A DNA stretch of 64,000 nucleotides from Bin87 sp965204395 (GCA_965204395.1 OZ241987.1:682001-746000); one strand, 5' to 3'; counted from the first letter of the stretch, positions 16,399 through 27,022 are shown. The notes: generated from the sequence alone by a model not told the origin. Program-made: numbers and translations.

Positions 16399-19300
16399 TT
16401 ACCCCGCGACCTTGATTTTCGTATCTCCTGCGGCCAGCGCGCTCATGTAGGCTAGGATCAGGTCACGAGTACGATAAGTACCGAACTCGGCTTCGTCCTC
16501 CCTCTGCACAATTGGGAAAGTGCTCAGCACGTATTCGGCATCATCCCGAGTCAGTCCATAAAGGAGAAAATAGACAGCATCGAGGCGAGCGCGAAGGTGG
16601 CGTCGGTCTTCTTCGTCCCAAATGAATGGATGATCGTTATAACCAAGGTCTTCGGCGAAGGGCACCATGTCATCAGCGGTGTACGTGAGCCGAAGTACGT
16701 GGTCACGCACGAGGTCACGAGCCGTAGTACTTCCAAATTGGCGATCGTATTCATTGGACGCCAGGACCGGAAGTTGCTCCACCACGAACCAGTTGAGATG
16801 CTGTCCTTGCACTCTCTGACGGGCCGCGAAGTCCAATGCAAAGGAATTGAAGCAGGCCGCCAGCAGCCACAGGTTTTCCTTGTAGGGGGCTACATCACTA
16901 GCTATGGGCATCAAGGTCGGCAACGTATTGCCAAATGCTGAACGAGGCATGACCGACGCTATCATGGTCCGCGCGTTGGTTGGGGCAGTGACGTCCTTAA
17001 AGCCCACGGTCCAGCTTAAGTCATCTGGCCAATCCACCTGCCTCTGATCAACCCAAAATTGCGGCTCGGGGAACCAACTAACATCAGCGTGTTCGGCAAG
17101 ACTTGCCTCTTTCGGGAGGGCCGGACGGTTCAGGTTTTGGGGATTCACGACCACACTGGCAGCCCGGTGGTCAAAGGCTTGCACCATCTTGCCCTCATAC
17201 AGGGGCATATACGTCTTCTCGCCTTTCTTCCAGCGGTTTCCTTCGACACGGTAGAACCCTTCGTTATCCAACTGCACCGCGCTACGGAACAGATGCGAGT
17301 CGTTGGTCATGTGGAACATGGTGTGGTACCGCACAGGCCACGTCCTTCTCTCACCATCCCCCGACCGGTCCACCAACACCGGATGTCGCTCGTAGATGCC
17401 CCGAGTGATCTCGGCATCCCGTCGAGTACGGAACACCGGAGCCGTGCCAGTGTTGGGATTCACACGATCAAAGTCCGCGGGGGCCAGCGTAAAACATCGG
17501 TTTGGATCTTCAATGGTCTTGGAATCGTTGAGGAAGAAGGCGCACGGGGTTTCATCGAATCGTCGCGCCTTACCGCCCAATATCAGAGCGCAAAACTTGA
17601 AGGAAGCGTGAATGTCCTTGAAGAAAATCCTCCGATTCTCGAAGTCGAACAGTCCGCCCACGCGTCCGTCGGTGGAAACCGACCGAAAGAACTTGGCCGC
17701 CGTCTTATCGGCATAGATACCCGACGGCGTCAGCAGTCCCACGATACCTCCAGGGTTAACCAGCCCCATGGCGCGTTCAACAAACAGCGAGTACAGGTTG
17801 ATGTCGCCGCCGCCAAGCAGGGGATAGTGCCCAGACGCACGGACCATCTTGCTCAAATCTTCCGCGCGTTCCTTCGCAGCGTCAAATTCGGACGCCAGGG
17901 GAGACCCACTGGCGCGCAACTGGTCTACACCCTTCTTCCGCGCGGCGGCGGTCGGAGCGCGGGCCAACTCCGGTGCGCGAGTGGCGAACCATTCCACTTC
18001 CTGCAGCTTGATCCTGTCCCAGGGCGGATTGCCAATGACAGCGTCGAACCCGCCTTGGGGATGCGCGCTCTGCCAGCTGTGCCAGACGCCGGGGAATGCG
18101 GCCTCCCAGTGCAAGAACCCTTCACGCTCCGCGAGGGACTTGGCTTTGTCCCAAAGGTCGGCGAACGCCGAATCGGGGAGACACCCATCCGTAAACACTC
18201 CACGAGCCAGCAAACTGTATGCTTCGTCCGGCTGCTCAGCCAGGGTCTCAACCAGGTGGGACTCGAAGGCTCGACGCTCCCGCTGCTTCATGCCGGCGGT
18301 CAACCAGCGCAAGCCGGTCAGAAGGTCAAGAAGGCCGCGGAGGTCCTCTGTAGTATCCTCCACTTCCTGGAACAGGGTCGCCGAGCGCCGGACCTCTGCT
18401 ATATCGGCGTCGGACATCTCCTCGATAAGCTCCATCCCGCCCGTGGCGGCTTCCGCCCCGGTTATGGCCGAAGTCGCGAACAGACCACCCAGGCGGTTCA
18501 GCTCTGCAGTGGCCTCCATCACCCGAAGGCCGACCAAGGAATCGCCGCAACGCAGATGGTGATCGAGGAAAGACAGCGGCGCGCCAACGGTGAAGCTGTG
18601 CAGCCATAGCGACACCTTCGCCAGCTCTACGGTCAAGGGATTCTTGTCTGGACTTTACGCATTTTAAGTACCGTATGCGAAAGAGATTGCAACTCAATGG
18701 TACCGGGTAGCCGGACGTTCTTGGATGTCGGCGTTAGAGCCGGACAGTTAGAAACCCTCTGACACCAGACACGAATGGCGACGTCCCAACTTGATCGTAT
18801 CCATCGCTGCCTTCAAATTTTGCGTAAAGTCCAGCTTGTCCGCTCCGTAGATGCAGCGTTTTAGCACCATCCGCCGGATGATGGCCTGATCGGTGAGTTG
18901 TGCCTGATCCATCACCCAGTCCTCTGCCCGGGCCCGCTGGGAAATATCCTGGCGGATCCCCGCCACTCGCTCCACGAGAGGCGATACGTACTCGCCATCG
19001 AGCCACTCCGGAACCCCGGGTGCGTGCTCCACCATCTCAGCGATATAGTCGGACAGGACTTCCACAGCGGTGACCAGGAAGTGGCCGCTGCCCATGGCCG
19101 GATCCAGTACCTTCAGGTTCAGTACCGCCTCGGCCGGGTCCATTAGCAGCAGCTCGGCATGTCGCTCCGCCTTGGGACGAGGATCGGCAGCCAACTCAGT
19201 CGCTTTCCCCACAAAAGCAGTCTGCCGCTCCTCTGCCAGGGGCCTCAGGGTCCGGTCCACAATCAGATCGACCAACTCCTGGGGCGTGAAAAAGCTGCCG

Positions 19301-20606
19301 CTATCCTTACGGGCGTAGCTGTTGGGGCGTGCGACGACGGTGCCATCGTCATCCCAGACCGGCTCCCGCTCCAGCAGGCGTTCGTAAATTGACCCCAACT
19401 GCTGGACCGACATATCGCGATAGTTGACGAACCGCCTCCCATCGGGGGTCTCGGTGTGACTCAGGTCGTAGACTATCGGGGCAAACACGGCATCCGGCAG
19501 ACGAACGTTGGCCAGCAGCGGAGCGGCCGCGTCGTTGAACAGACCACCGTTGTAGGGCGGCAGGCCGATGGCCGCGTCCCCCTGGTCAATGAGCCTGCCC
19601 AGCGTCATCAAGTGGTCGTAGTAGTTCGTGGCTCGCGCCGAAAGCGCCGAGCCCGCCGCCATTCGGCGAGCAATGTCGTCGCGGACCGGTTTACGCAGGC
19701 CGTAATCCTCGTATCGGGCGTCGTTGACGGGCAGCAGGCCCAGATCCTCTGCGTAGAGCACGAAGAGCAGCCGGTAGAGGAGAATAAGCGCCGGCCCGCG
19801 AAGTTCCGTCAGATCCTGCTGTGTGTGCTCCGCCAGTGCCTGGACCAATCTCGGGAAGACCCGTTCAAAAACCACGGCGGATAGGTCCTGCGCCACCTGC
19901 TGTTCATAACGCCGCCCTTCGACAAGCGCAGTTTCCAGGAAGCTGGCCGTTGCGCCTTCCTGTTCTGTGAAGGACTCTCGCCGGAATAGCAGGTAGAAGG
20001 TGCGGAGCGGATCAGTATCGCCAGAATCCAGTATCTCGCCGAGGTTGGCCTCAAAGTAACGGTAGACCTGGGACGGGCGCGATAGTCATAAAGACGCCAC
20101 ACGCCGCCGTTGGTCAGAACTCCCCACCTAATGCGGCCTTCCGACTCGACCTCGGCCGTGGATAGATACCTGATTGTCTGATCATGGGGCGTCGTGGCCC
20201 GGCGCCGGCCGTCCTGACCGCGAGCATCCAGGGGCAGGCCGAATCGCTTGCTCTCTTCCACCACAACCGCATCGCGGTAACGCTCCTCAGCGCTGGCTCT
20301 GGCAATGGCCTGTTCCTTGGCGGCAGCGTCGGGAAACAGCAGGAGATCCGGAATGTCTTCATTCCGAGAGGCGCCTTGCTGTGGCAGGTAATCGTTCCAT
20401 CCCAGCAGTTCCAGGACCGGCCGGATCAATTCCTGCTCCGTGACCGCTTCATTCGGGTCTTGAGAAAGGGCCAGAGCGTCGTAACGCTGACGGACATCGT
20501 CACTGAATGTGTCGAATTGCGCTGCCGCCGCTACGCACGTCGCCCACTCCGGTGTGGTCTTGATCCCGTCGGTGAGGAAGTAGTCGGTAAAGAGATTTCC
20601 AGCCAT
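16399..20606 (-). pseudogene. Type IIG-like restriction/adenine methylase, broken by frameshift and MITE
   Basis: Reads as one gene of roughly 1,340 codons in three pieces. Piece 1 (start ATG 20606) has a nuclease-like region with NEDIPDLLLF and VVVEESKRFGLPLD (D...ExK pattern). A one-base deletion near 20075 shifts the frame into piece 2 (to 18835), which has methylase motif I, VLDPAMGSGHFLV. There a 187-bp MITE splits the gene within a segment that should read YGADK-NPLTVELAKVSLW. Piece 3 (to 16399) has motif IV as GNPPWDRIK and the C-terminal specificity-type region (FNSFALDFAARQRVQGQHLN). It belongs to the Eco57I/PglX-like adenine methylase group. With two independent lesions it should be inactive. 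Confidence 0.85.
18648..18834. mobile_element. 187-bp MITE with perfect 14-bp TIRs and 5-bp target duplication
   Basis: CTGGACTTTACGCA (18648-18661) and its exact reverse complement (18821-18834) bound a 187-bp insert without coding capacity. CTTGT is duplicated directly outside both ends (18643-18647 and 18835-18839). Removing the insert and one CTTGT joins the two methylase pieces in frame (YGADK-NPLTVEL). The left end matches the left end of the IS at 43250-44704 at 18 of 21 positions, so this is probably a non-autonomous derivative moved by that IS family's transposase. Confidence 0.9.
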
Positions 20607-20842
20607 GTCAGTACATACACCACCGTGTTGGAGCGATCCCGCAGGCCAAAAGCGGAGTCGCTGATCATTTTTAGTTGTTTCGTTTACCTGGTCCAGTCCC
20701 CGCGTTTTCAGCGCTGCCCGACCCGGGCTGGAGCGTAGGTACACCCGGACCGCAATCGAAGCCAAAACTGGATGGTCTTTATCTAAACTTCATACCGCAG
20801 ATTGCGGGCGAATTTAGGGGTTAACCGACATGGGAAATTCTT

Positions 20843-22948
20843 CTATGAGGACTGTTTTGATCTACCAAAGCCCAGCAGAGGAGACGTGGCCCGGGCTGCC
20901 TGGACCGCCCTGAACGTGACAAAACTTTTCCCGATATCCTGCGCGACTTCCCGTATCTCCTGGGCGACAGACGTCTCTTGGCCGAGTTCATTGCGTAACG
21001 CCACCTCAATCGCCAATAGCGCGTATCCTACGGGTGCATTTTCAATCAGTTCGAGCGCTTTGCTGGGATCTATGCTGGCCATGAACTCAAGCAAGACTTG
21101 CATACTCTGTGGGCCCACCGGATTTCCGCCCAAAAACGTGGGGTTGGCGAGCAAGTCGACTACCTCGGCCTCACTGAGAGTGAGACCATCCCTGGATATC
21201 AGTTGGCCCTTTATGGTGAGCGCCAACATCTTGAAAAAATGCCCGTCCTCGGTTTCGGGCGGGAAACCCCAGGTCAAGATTTCGTCGATTTCGCTGATTA
21301 CGTCATGCAGCCTGCCAATCTGCAACAACCCAATGATTTCCAAGAGGCCTAAGCCCCAGACAGAGGAGTCGGAATCTTTGCCAGCCAAAACTTCAGCGAG
21401 ACCGTCCACGCGATGCACATCCGTGACCAGCGTGGAAGGCGCGCCCTTTGCGTAACTCTCCCAACCCTCATCAATCCTGCCTAGCCGGCACAGTGATACC
21501 CCTTTACGTACCAGCGCCACGGCCCTGGCTCTCACAATCTCGGGTTCATCCCGGCCGCCAAACTTATTTATCACCTCGTCATACATATCCAGGGCAGGCT
21601 GGATGTTGCCCTCTCTGACCAGAGTGCGCGCCTCTGCGAGCAACGCATCCGCAATCGGGACGCCGACGTTCATGACGTCAACCTCTGGAAGATCAACCAG
21701 CATTTTAAGCGCTACACCGTGCAGTTCCCTCGGCCGCGTGCTAGCGCCCTTCCCGTCTCGAACCATGCCAATACCGATGTGCACCAAGTCAGCCGGTGCA
21801 TAGTAGTTCGCCATGAACCTAATCAGCGCCTCGATAACCTGGCTTTCACCGCTGGGTCGGCGAAGAAGGTAATAGATGTTGTACATCCGCTCCGTGAGAT
21901 AGTACTGCCGCCGCCTGGCGGTTCCGCCCTCAATCGTCACCGCGCCGCGGTCGACCAGCCGATTGAGTTGAGCGCTGCACCTGTGGACGTCTAACCGCGC
22001 CAACTGGGCCACTTCCCGGGCCGTGGCGGGTTTCCATAGCCTCGCCAGCGCCAGGTACACGCGCCTTTCCTGTCGGGGCAGCGCGTCAAGGTGGCTTTTG
22101 AAATATTCCGTATGCTCATCCACCAAGTCGAGCAGATTGTCCATCAGTTCGCGGAACGAATACGCCGTTTCAAAACCCGAGATAACCGCGATCAGACGCG
22201 GGTTTCCTCCCGTAAGAATCTGGAGCGGCCGGACCGGCTGTGTTCCGGCCGGTTGACCAGACACTGTCGACCAAAGCGCTTCACATTCGCCAGTGTCCAG
22301 GGGGCGCAGCGTGACCACGCGGAACAGGTCATAAAGAGCGTGGTCGGGGTGGTCCATCTCCGCAAACCGACTGGTTGCGCTCCCCAGGAGAAAGATCCTG
22401 GGCTCGGTCTGGAGCGTCTTGCGGAGCCGCCATCCCATGTAAGGGTCGGCCATCCCCGCGAAGAGCATATTCAGATTCTCCACGATCAACAGCAATCGTT
22501 TGCCCTGCCGGTCGGCAAAATCCAGCAGCGAACCCAAGCATCGCTCCGCCAGGGAGCGGTCATCCTCCAACGGGATGGATCTGAGATCGTTGTAACTCAG
22601 CCGCAGGTCATCTCTCTCCTCCGCCGGCGCTTGTTCGGCAAGGAGGCCGAGGCACTCCAGCCAGAATTCCCCGGTCGTGGCGACCTCATAGCTTTCTTCG
22701 GCAAAGACGACGGGGAAAAACCCGGCTAAACTCGTTTCCCGGCGCACCTCGGCGGCGATGCGCAGCAGCAGATGGGTTTTGCCGCTGCCGCGCGGTCCGA
22801 TCACGACCGTGTGCGGGTTTGAACTCGCACCGGTGTCTTGCAGCGTATCAATGATTGACTCGAACTCAGCAAGCCGAACGCAGAACGAGGAGATCAGCTC
22901 ATCGTCGGTCAGGAAGCCAGGATTGTATTTTTTGATATTCAACGCCAT
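20843..22948 (-). CDS. AAA-type ATPase with winged helix and helical repeats
   Basis: 701 residues. Walker A is VIGPRGSGKTHLLL (about residues 48-61) and Walker B is LLLIVENLN. A sensor-like segment (RIFLLGSATSRF) follows, then a winged-helix domain (TAREVAQLARLDVHRCSAQL, DRGAVTIEGG) and a long helical C-terminus that looks like TPR-type repeats (ARTLVREGNIQPALDMYDEV). The order ATPase - winged helix - TPR resembles STAND/ORC-like ATPases, often sensors or regulators in accessory regions. Its ATG comes 20 bases after the stop of another AAA ATPase, so the two form an operon. Target unknown. Confidence 0.75.
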   Translation of the reverse strand: MALNIKKYNPGFLTDDELISSFCVRLAEFESIIDTLQDTGASSNPHTVVIGPRGSGKTHLLLRIAAEVRRETSLAGFFPVVFAEESYEVATTGEFWLECLGLLAEQAPAEERDDLRLSYNDLRSIPLEDDRSLAERCLGSLLDFADRQGKRLLLIVENLNMLFAGMADPYMGWRLRKTLQTEPRIFLLGSATSRFAEMDHPDHALYDLFRVVTLRPLDTGECEALWSTVSGQPAGTQPVRPLQILTGGNPRLIAVISGFETAYSFRELMDNLLDLVDEHTEYFKSHLDALPRQERRVYLALARLWKPATAREVAQLARLDVHRCSAQLNRLVDRGAVTIEGGTARRRQYYLTERMYNIYYLLRRPSGESQVIEALIRFMANYYAPADLVHIGIGMVRDGKGASTRPRELHGVALKMLVDLPEVDVMNVGVPIADALLAEARTLVREGNIQPALDMYDEVINKFGGRDEPEIVRARAVALVRKGVSLCRLGRIDEGWESYAKGAPSTLVTDVHRVDGLAEVLAGKDSDSSVWGLGLLEIIGLLQIGRLHDVISEIDEILTWGFPPETEDGHFFKMLALTIKGQLISRDGLTLSEAEVVDLLANPTFLGGNPVGPQSMQVLLEFMASIDPSKALELIENAPVGYALLAIEVALRNELGQETSVAQEIREVAQDIGKSFVTFRAVQAARATSPLLGFGRSKQSS

Positions 22949-22968
22949 GTGCCACCGCTGACATCAAC

Positions 22969-24222
22969 CTATCGTTGCGCGATCGGAGTGAAAAACTCCC
23001 GGTGCCGCACGCGCCACCAATCCTCAAGCAACCCCGACACGAAACGGAATCCGCCTTCATCAGGTTCCAAGTACCCGTCATGTTCCAGGATGTACAGCAG
23101 TTCGCGCATCGACGGGTGTTCATCGATCTCCCCAGACGATAGCGCCTCTCGATATTGCTCAATGGCGCCATCGGTGAGCAAGCCGTCGTTGACCGCGGCC
23201 TCGGTTAACAGTTCCAGAGCGGTGCCGTACCCCTCGTCTCCCAGCACCATCCTGAGCCGACCCTCGTAATGTTCCAGATGCAGCTGGCCGCGCACGCCAA
23301 GCAGATAACGTTGGTACACGAACTCAACGTCTTCGAGCGACGCCTCTGACCGCCCTTCCCGGCGCAGGTGTTCGTGAAGTTGGTCGAAGAAATGCTGCAC
23401 ATGGTGAGGGATACAGGAGCGCAGCCGGCGACACATCCCTTGACGGACATCGCAGGAAAGATCCAGCCCATAACTACGCGCTAACGCGCCAATGCAATCC
23501 GACGCAGTTAGGTGGCTCCAGGGATTCAATTCCAGCGGCGTCAGGAAGTTCGCCTGAGCGCTCAAGCCTGCCTGTCCCAGTATGGGCTCGAGGCCGATGC
23601 TGCCGGAAACGATAATGCAGACTCGGTCCCGGTGCAATTGGCTGTTTCTCCTCAGCCAGCTCATGAACAGGTCCGCGTTATTCCGCCGTTCAGGAGTGAT
23701 GCGGAAATCATCCCCTTTGAGCAGCCGGTTCACGAAAATGGGAAGCTCATCGATGGCCAGAACCACCGGCTTCGGGTTCTCCGCCAACACAGCGAAAACC
23801 TCATCGCCGCGGCGGCGCCAGCTTCCGGCATCGATGCCGGCTCGGAATTTCACTCGCAACTCGGAGACGGCAAGTTCCTCAACGTTTTGCCCTAGCCCCC
23901 GAAGAACGTTATCGAACACGGCCCTGATCTTTCGCGAAGTACTCTGGAGCGACTCGGCTTCAATCGCTAGTTCGGCCACCGCATCTTCCGCTGTCTCTGC
24001 GTCCTCAAAATCGACAAACAGCGTTTCGTAGTCCTCCCCGTCAGCCAGACGACGCAGGAGCTCGCGCACCAGGCTGGTCTTTCCCATACGGCGCTGGGCG
24101 GTGAGCAACGTATGGACACCGTCGCTGACGCGCTCGGACAACGAGGCCAGTTCGACTTCGCGGTCAAAGAACCGGTCGCCGTCGACCCAGATGCTTCCGG
24201 CCTTTCTGAGTTCCATCGCCAT
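22969..24222 (-). CDS. Archaeal-type AAA ATPase, first of a pair
   Basis: 417 residues. The opening WVDGDRFFDREVELASLSER and TAQRRMGKTSLVRELL (Walker A, about residues 41-52) are typical of the prokaryotic ATPase_2 family; PVVLAIDELPIF is Walker B. The C-terminal half has a winged-helix-like region (LLTEAAVNDGLLTDGAIEQY, LLYILEHDGYLEPDEGGFRF) ending in EDWWRVRHREFF, as in related ATPases. The upstream gene of a two-ATPase operon. Such pairs suggest one may regulate or assemble with the other; I know no established system with exactly this pair. Confidence 0.78.
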   Translation of the reverse strand: MAMELRKAGSIWVDGDRFFDREVELASLSERVSDGVHTLLTAQRRMGKTSLVRELLRRLADGEDYETLFVDFEDAETAEDAVAELAIEAESLQSTSRKIRAVFDNVLRGLGQNVEELAVSELRVKFRAGIDAGSWRRRGDEVFAVLAENPKPVVLAIDELPIFVNRLLKGDDFRITPERRNNADLFMSWLRRNSQLHRDRVCIIVSGSIGLEPILGQAGLSAQANFLTPLELNPWSHLTASDCIGALARSYGLDLSCDVRQGMCRRLRSCIPHHVQHFFDQLHEHLRREGRSEASLEDVEFVYQRYLLGVRGQLHLEHYEGRLRMVLGDEGYGTALELLTEAAVNDGLLTDGAIEQYREALSSGEIDEHPSMRELLYILEHDGYLEPDEGGFRFVSGLLEDWWRVRHREFFTPIAQR

Positions 24223-24422
24223 GTGGAGATCATAACCGTCAACGCATTCGTTGGCAACGTTATTGTTGACAAAGTTTGCGCCGGAAATAGCGCGATACTA
24301 CCAAAATGGCTCCGCGACGGCGCCTCCTCGAGCCGTGGGAACCCTTCTGAGTGAAACAACAGGTTCCGATCAAGCCAATCTCGAGAGCCCACGGTCGGCC
24401 GAATAACTACGAACCGGTGGAC

Positions 24423-24686
24423 TCACTTCGCGGGAGCCCGAACGCTGATGTATACGCCTTCGTCCACCGTTTGAAATCCGAGACCACAATGATGAAAAAT
24501 ATCCTCGACGGCGGCGACTATCGCCGTTTTGGCATCAGCCACTGAACACCCGGGATCGCTAAGTTGGTTGATTATTATGTCAAGATTTTGTCTCAGGAAC
24601 CGCCTGCTCCCTTCAGTACTCCTGATGAGATTTAGGATTTCTGGCCACCGGTCAGATTTATGGTAAATGGCGACCGTGTGGCTCAT
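24423..24686 (-). CDS. Small hypothetical protein
   Basis: 87 residues, predicted mostly helical (WPEILNLIRSTEGSRRFLRQ). No motif recognised. It follows the zincin-like gene on the same strand, with 29 bases between them, so they are probably co-transcribed. It could be an immunity or partner protein to the protease-like gene; that is speculation from position only. Confidence 0.45.
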   Translation of the reverse strand: MSHTVAIYHKSDRWPEILNLIRSTEGSRRFLRQNLDIIINQLSDPGCSVADAKTAIVAAVEDIFHHCGLGFQTVDEGVYISVRAPAK

Positions 24687-24715
24687 TAAAGTGAGCAGGT
24701 CCTTGACGTACGGGA

Positions 24716-25411
24716 TTATTTTTCTGCCAGGGCATCGATGGTGATACGACCTACTTGATAGGCACGTATGTCGTCATCAATGACTGACGGCATACGATTC
24801 AATCCATTAACCAGTCCTCCTACCCAATCCATCAGGTACGCTTCTTCAAGTTCCCATAGAGAGCAGTCGCTCCCGTCAGGGTTTTTGCAAACGCTTCCGA
24901 TGAAGGCATCAACTTCCCGGTCCACATCGTATTCGTCGAGGATCGTTTGGGCGCAACTGTCAAGCCAGGCTTCTCGACTCCATGGATTCTTCGTGGTCTC
25001 GCCTTCTCCCTCGTTTACCAAACGAGAACTATTGATGCGAACGTGAACCAGTTCGTGGTAGAGCGTCGCTACGAACCTGGGGGAGGTAAGATCACAAGTG
25101 TCCATCTGGCCTGCGTCGATGATTACGATGAATTGGACATCACCGCTTGGAAGTTCTACTTTTCGCGTAGTAGCCAGGGCGCGGACGTCGGACCTCACCG
25201 ACCTGTATTCTCCTCCGGATCCCCCTTCCCTTTCCAACTGGTTCACCATGTCCTGAAACCGGTCAGTGACGATTATCTCGGCAAGTTTGAAAGGCTGCGA
25301 CAGACCGCGAGCCACCTTTTCAGATATAGCTAACAGCTGTTCGATACCCGCAATTGTCGTTGCTCGAGACTCTTCCGCAACCCCAGCAACCGAGATTTTA
25401 TAATTTGTTGC
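24716..25411 (-). CDS. Zincin-like protein with HExxH motif
   Basis: 231 residues from ATG 25411; seventeen earlier in-frame codons are unlikely because the ATG at 25411 begins a regular MATNYKISVAG. The motif YHELVHV gives H120-E-L-V-H124, the zinc-binding HExxH of metallopeptidases. Downstream, SREAWLDSCAQTILDEYDVD could supply a third ligand. The central segment VQFIVIIDAGQMDTCDLTSP looks like the strand before the active-site helix. No signal peptide, so it is cytoplasmic. It sits in an island of defence-type genes with a small downstream partner. The protease activity is inferred from one motif. Confidence 0.55.
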   Translation of the reverse strand, partial: ATNYKISVAGVAEESRATTIAGIEQLLAISEKVARGLSQPFKLAEIIVTDRFQDMVNQLEREGGSGGEYRSVRSDVRALATTRKVELPSGDVQFIVIIDAGQMDTCDLTSPRFVATLYHELVHVRINSSRLVNEGEGETTKNPWSREAWLDSCAQTILDEYDVDREVDAFIGSVCKNPDGSDCSLWELEEAYLMDWVGGLVNGLNRMPSVIDDDIRAYQVGRITIDALAEK

Positions 25412-25648
25412 CATGATTTTTCCCGTTGGTGCAATCGGCGAAACCGCCTGTGACAGCGGCACAAAGTGGATTGTCTAATCGTGGACCCTAGCGATGATGG
25501 CCGTCAAAACCGTCGCTAACGTCAATAATCCGATGACTTACCCTTGTAGGTCAATTTTCCCGCGTTTCATCCCGCGTTAAGAGTAGCGCCCAGTCAATTT
25601 TCGGGTGTCGCCAAGCGATGACCCAAAGGGTGAATAGGAGGGGCAACC

Positions 25649-27022
25649 ATGGCCTTGCGCATTCCCCAATCAGCAACTACTTCAATGCAGTCATTTGGCC
25701 CGTTCAGGACGTACATGCTGTCACGCGGTTTGATAGTGAGACTCGACCGAGAGGGCACGGTCATCGAAGGTGGTGCGGGATCTCAAATTACTTTGCCGAC
25801 GGATGCTACACCAAACGAATTCGGCTGGTTGACACCACAGGCCTATGCCGAGCTGATGCACCAAGCGCAGTGCCAAGTCGGCGCCAATTTAGTGGGGGCT
25901 ACCAGAGCAGACAGGATTGCGCCGGAGGCCTACGCAGACCTAATAGACGGTTTGCCACGAGAAATCGCAGTTCGATTATCGGGGAATGACGAGAGCCCAC
26001 CGAGTGAAGTTATGTTCGCAGTGGGCGACGGCGTAATATCAGACAGATGGCTTGGTGAAGAACTCCTCGGCAGGTTCTTGGTGTTGGAAAACTTGGTGAG
26101 AACGACAGCCCTTAAAGTTACCGGGGCGAGCAGGAGTGTATTTGAAGAATCGCAAGAATTCGTTGCGGTTCTGGACGACGCTGTATTGGACGGCAGGATC
26201 GGGCCTGAGACTGTCGACGCGATCACTGCCGACCCTAAAGGAATTCCGACCGAGGTCAAAGTCGCGTTTTTCGTCTCGAACTCAATAAGCATCGCCGATG
26301 ATGTGCGGTTGGCAATCGTGGCAGCAGGCCATCATTTGGCGACGCTTAACTCCGGGATTTTGAGTATCAATGAAAAGGGACCCCTTCAGGCGCCGACATC
26401 CATCTCAGGCGACGATGCTTGGGAAATTCGTCAGACATCCGAGGAAACCGACCGTTTGTCTTTCTCTCACACGAGTTCGATAGTAGCCTGTTGCACTGCT
26501 CTGGACATCTTGTACGAATTGTTTGTTTATTTGACGAAGGAACCATTTCTGGATCCTACCTTCCCGACGGAGTTGTATTTCCCGAACGCGAGGCGTCCCA
26601 GAATTTTCCGAATGAACGGGAGACCTGAACCGGATGATCCTTCCTCTGCTGCATTGCCGTTGGCTATCCCGAATTTGGCCTTGGATTACTTTACTCCGTT
26701 GATGAGGATCAGGAATGATGTCATTCACAACATGGCTGCGGACGGCCTCCGAACCGTGGTGCGTGTCGGGGCACGGCTCCCGCCGGTTAACTACCAACCC
26801 CTTCAGTATGTTCAATATGTATCGAGGGACATCGATCCGACGGGCAAACCCGTCAAAACGCAATGGAGACGCAGGTTCTACGAACAGCAGACCGACGCCC
26901 AAGACTTTCTGTATTCTTGGGTTGAGCGAACGTGGCAATGTATATTCGACACGACAGAATGGCTGATAGAACGATGGAAGGGGAACCTTGCCAGATGCAC
27001 TAACGCTAACGGATCCCCTTGA
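25649..27022 (+). CDS. Hypothetical protein with candidate HEPN-type RNxxxH motif
   Basis: 457 residues, divergent from the zincin-like gene; GGAGGGG lies about 6 bases before the ATG. The N-terminal two-thirds is unrecognised. Near residues 351-361 it has LMRIRNDVIHNM: an Arg followed by a polar residue and a His four positions on (R-N-D-V-I-H), the form of the Rx4-6H catalytic motif of HEPN ribonucleases, in a helical C-terminal region (SIVACCTALDILYELFVYLT, then the motif, then FLYSWVERTWQCIFDTTEWL). Preceded by a two-helix hairpin this fits HEPN architecture, but the call rests on one motif. Confidence 0.55.
   Translation: MALRIPQSATTSMQSFGPFRTYMLSRGLIVRLDREGTVIEGGAGSQITLPTDATPNEFGWLTPQAYAELMHQAQCQVGANLVGATRADRIAPEAYADLIDGLPREIAVRLSGNDESPPSEVMFAVGDGVISDRWLGEELLGRFLVLENLVRTTALKVTGASRSVFEESQEFVAVLDDAVLDGRIGPETVDAITADPKGIPTEVKVAFFVSNSISIADDVRLAIVAAGHHLATLNSGILSINEKGPLQAPTSISGDDAWEIRQTSEETDRLSFSHTSSIVACCTALDILYELFVYLTKEPFLDPTFPTELYFPNARRPRIFRMNGRPEPDDPSSAALPLAIPNLALDYFTPLMRIRNDVIHNMAADGLRTVVRVGARLPPVNYQPLQYVQYVSRDIDPTGKPVKTQWRRRFYEQQTDAQDFLYSWVERTWQCIFDTTEWLIERWKGNLARCTNANGSP

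Noticed and set aside
17059..18609. 516-codon plus-strand frame
   Set aside because: Lies antisense to the methylase, with no sensible protein features; a GC-rich shadow.
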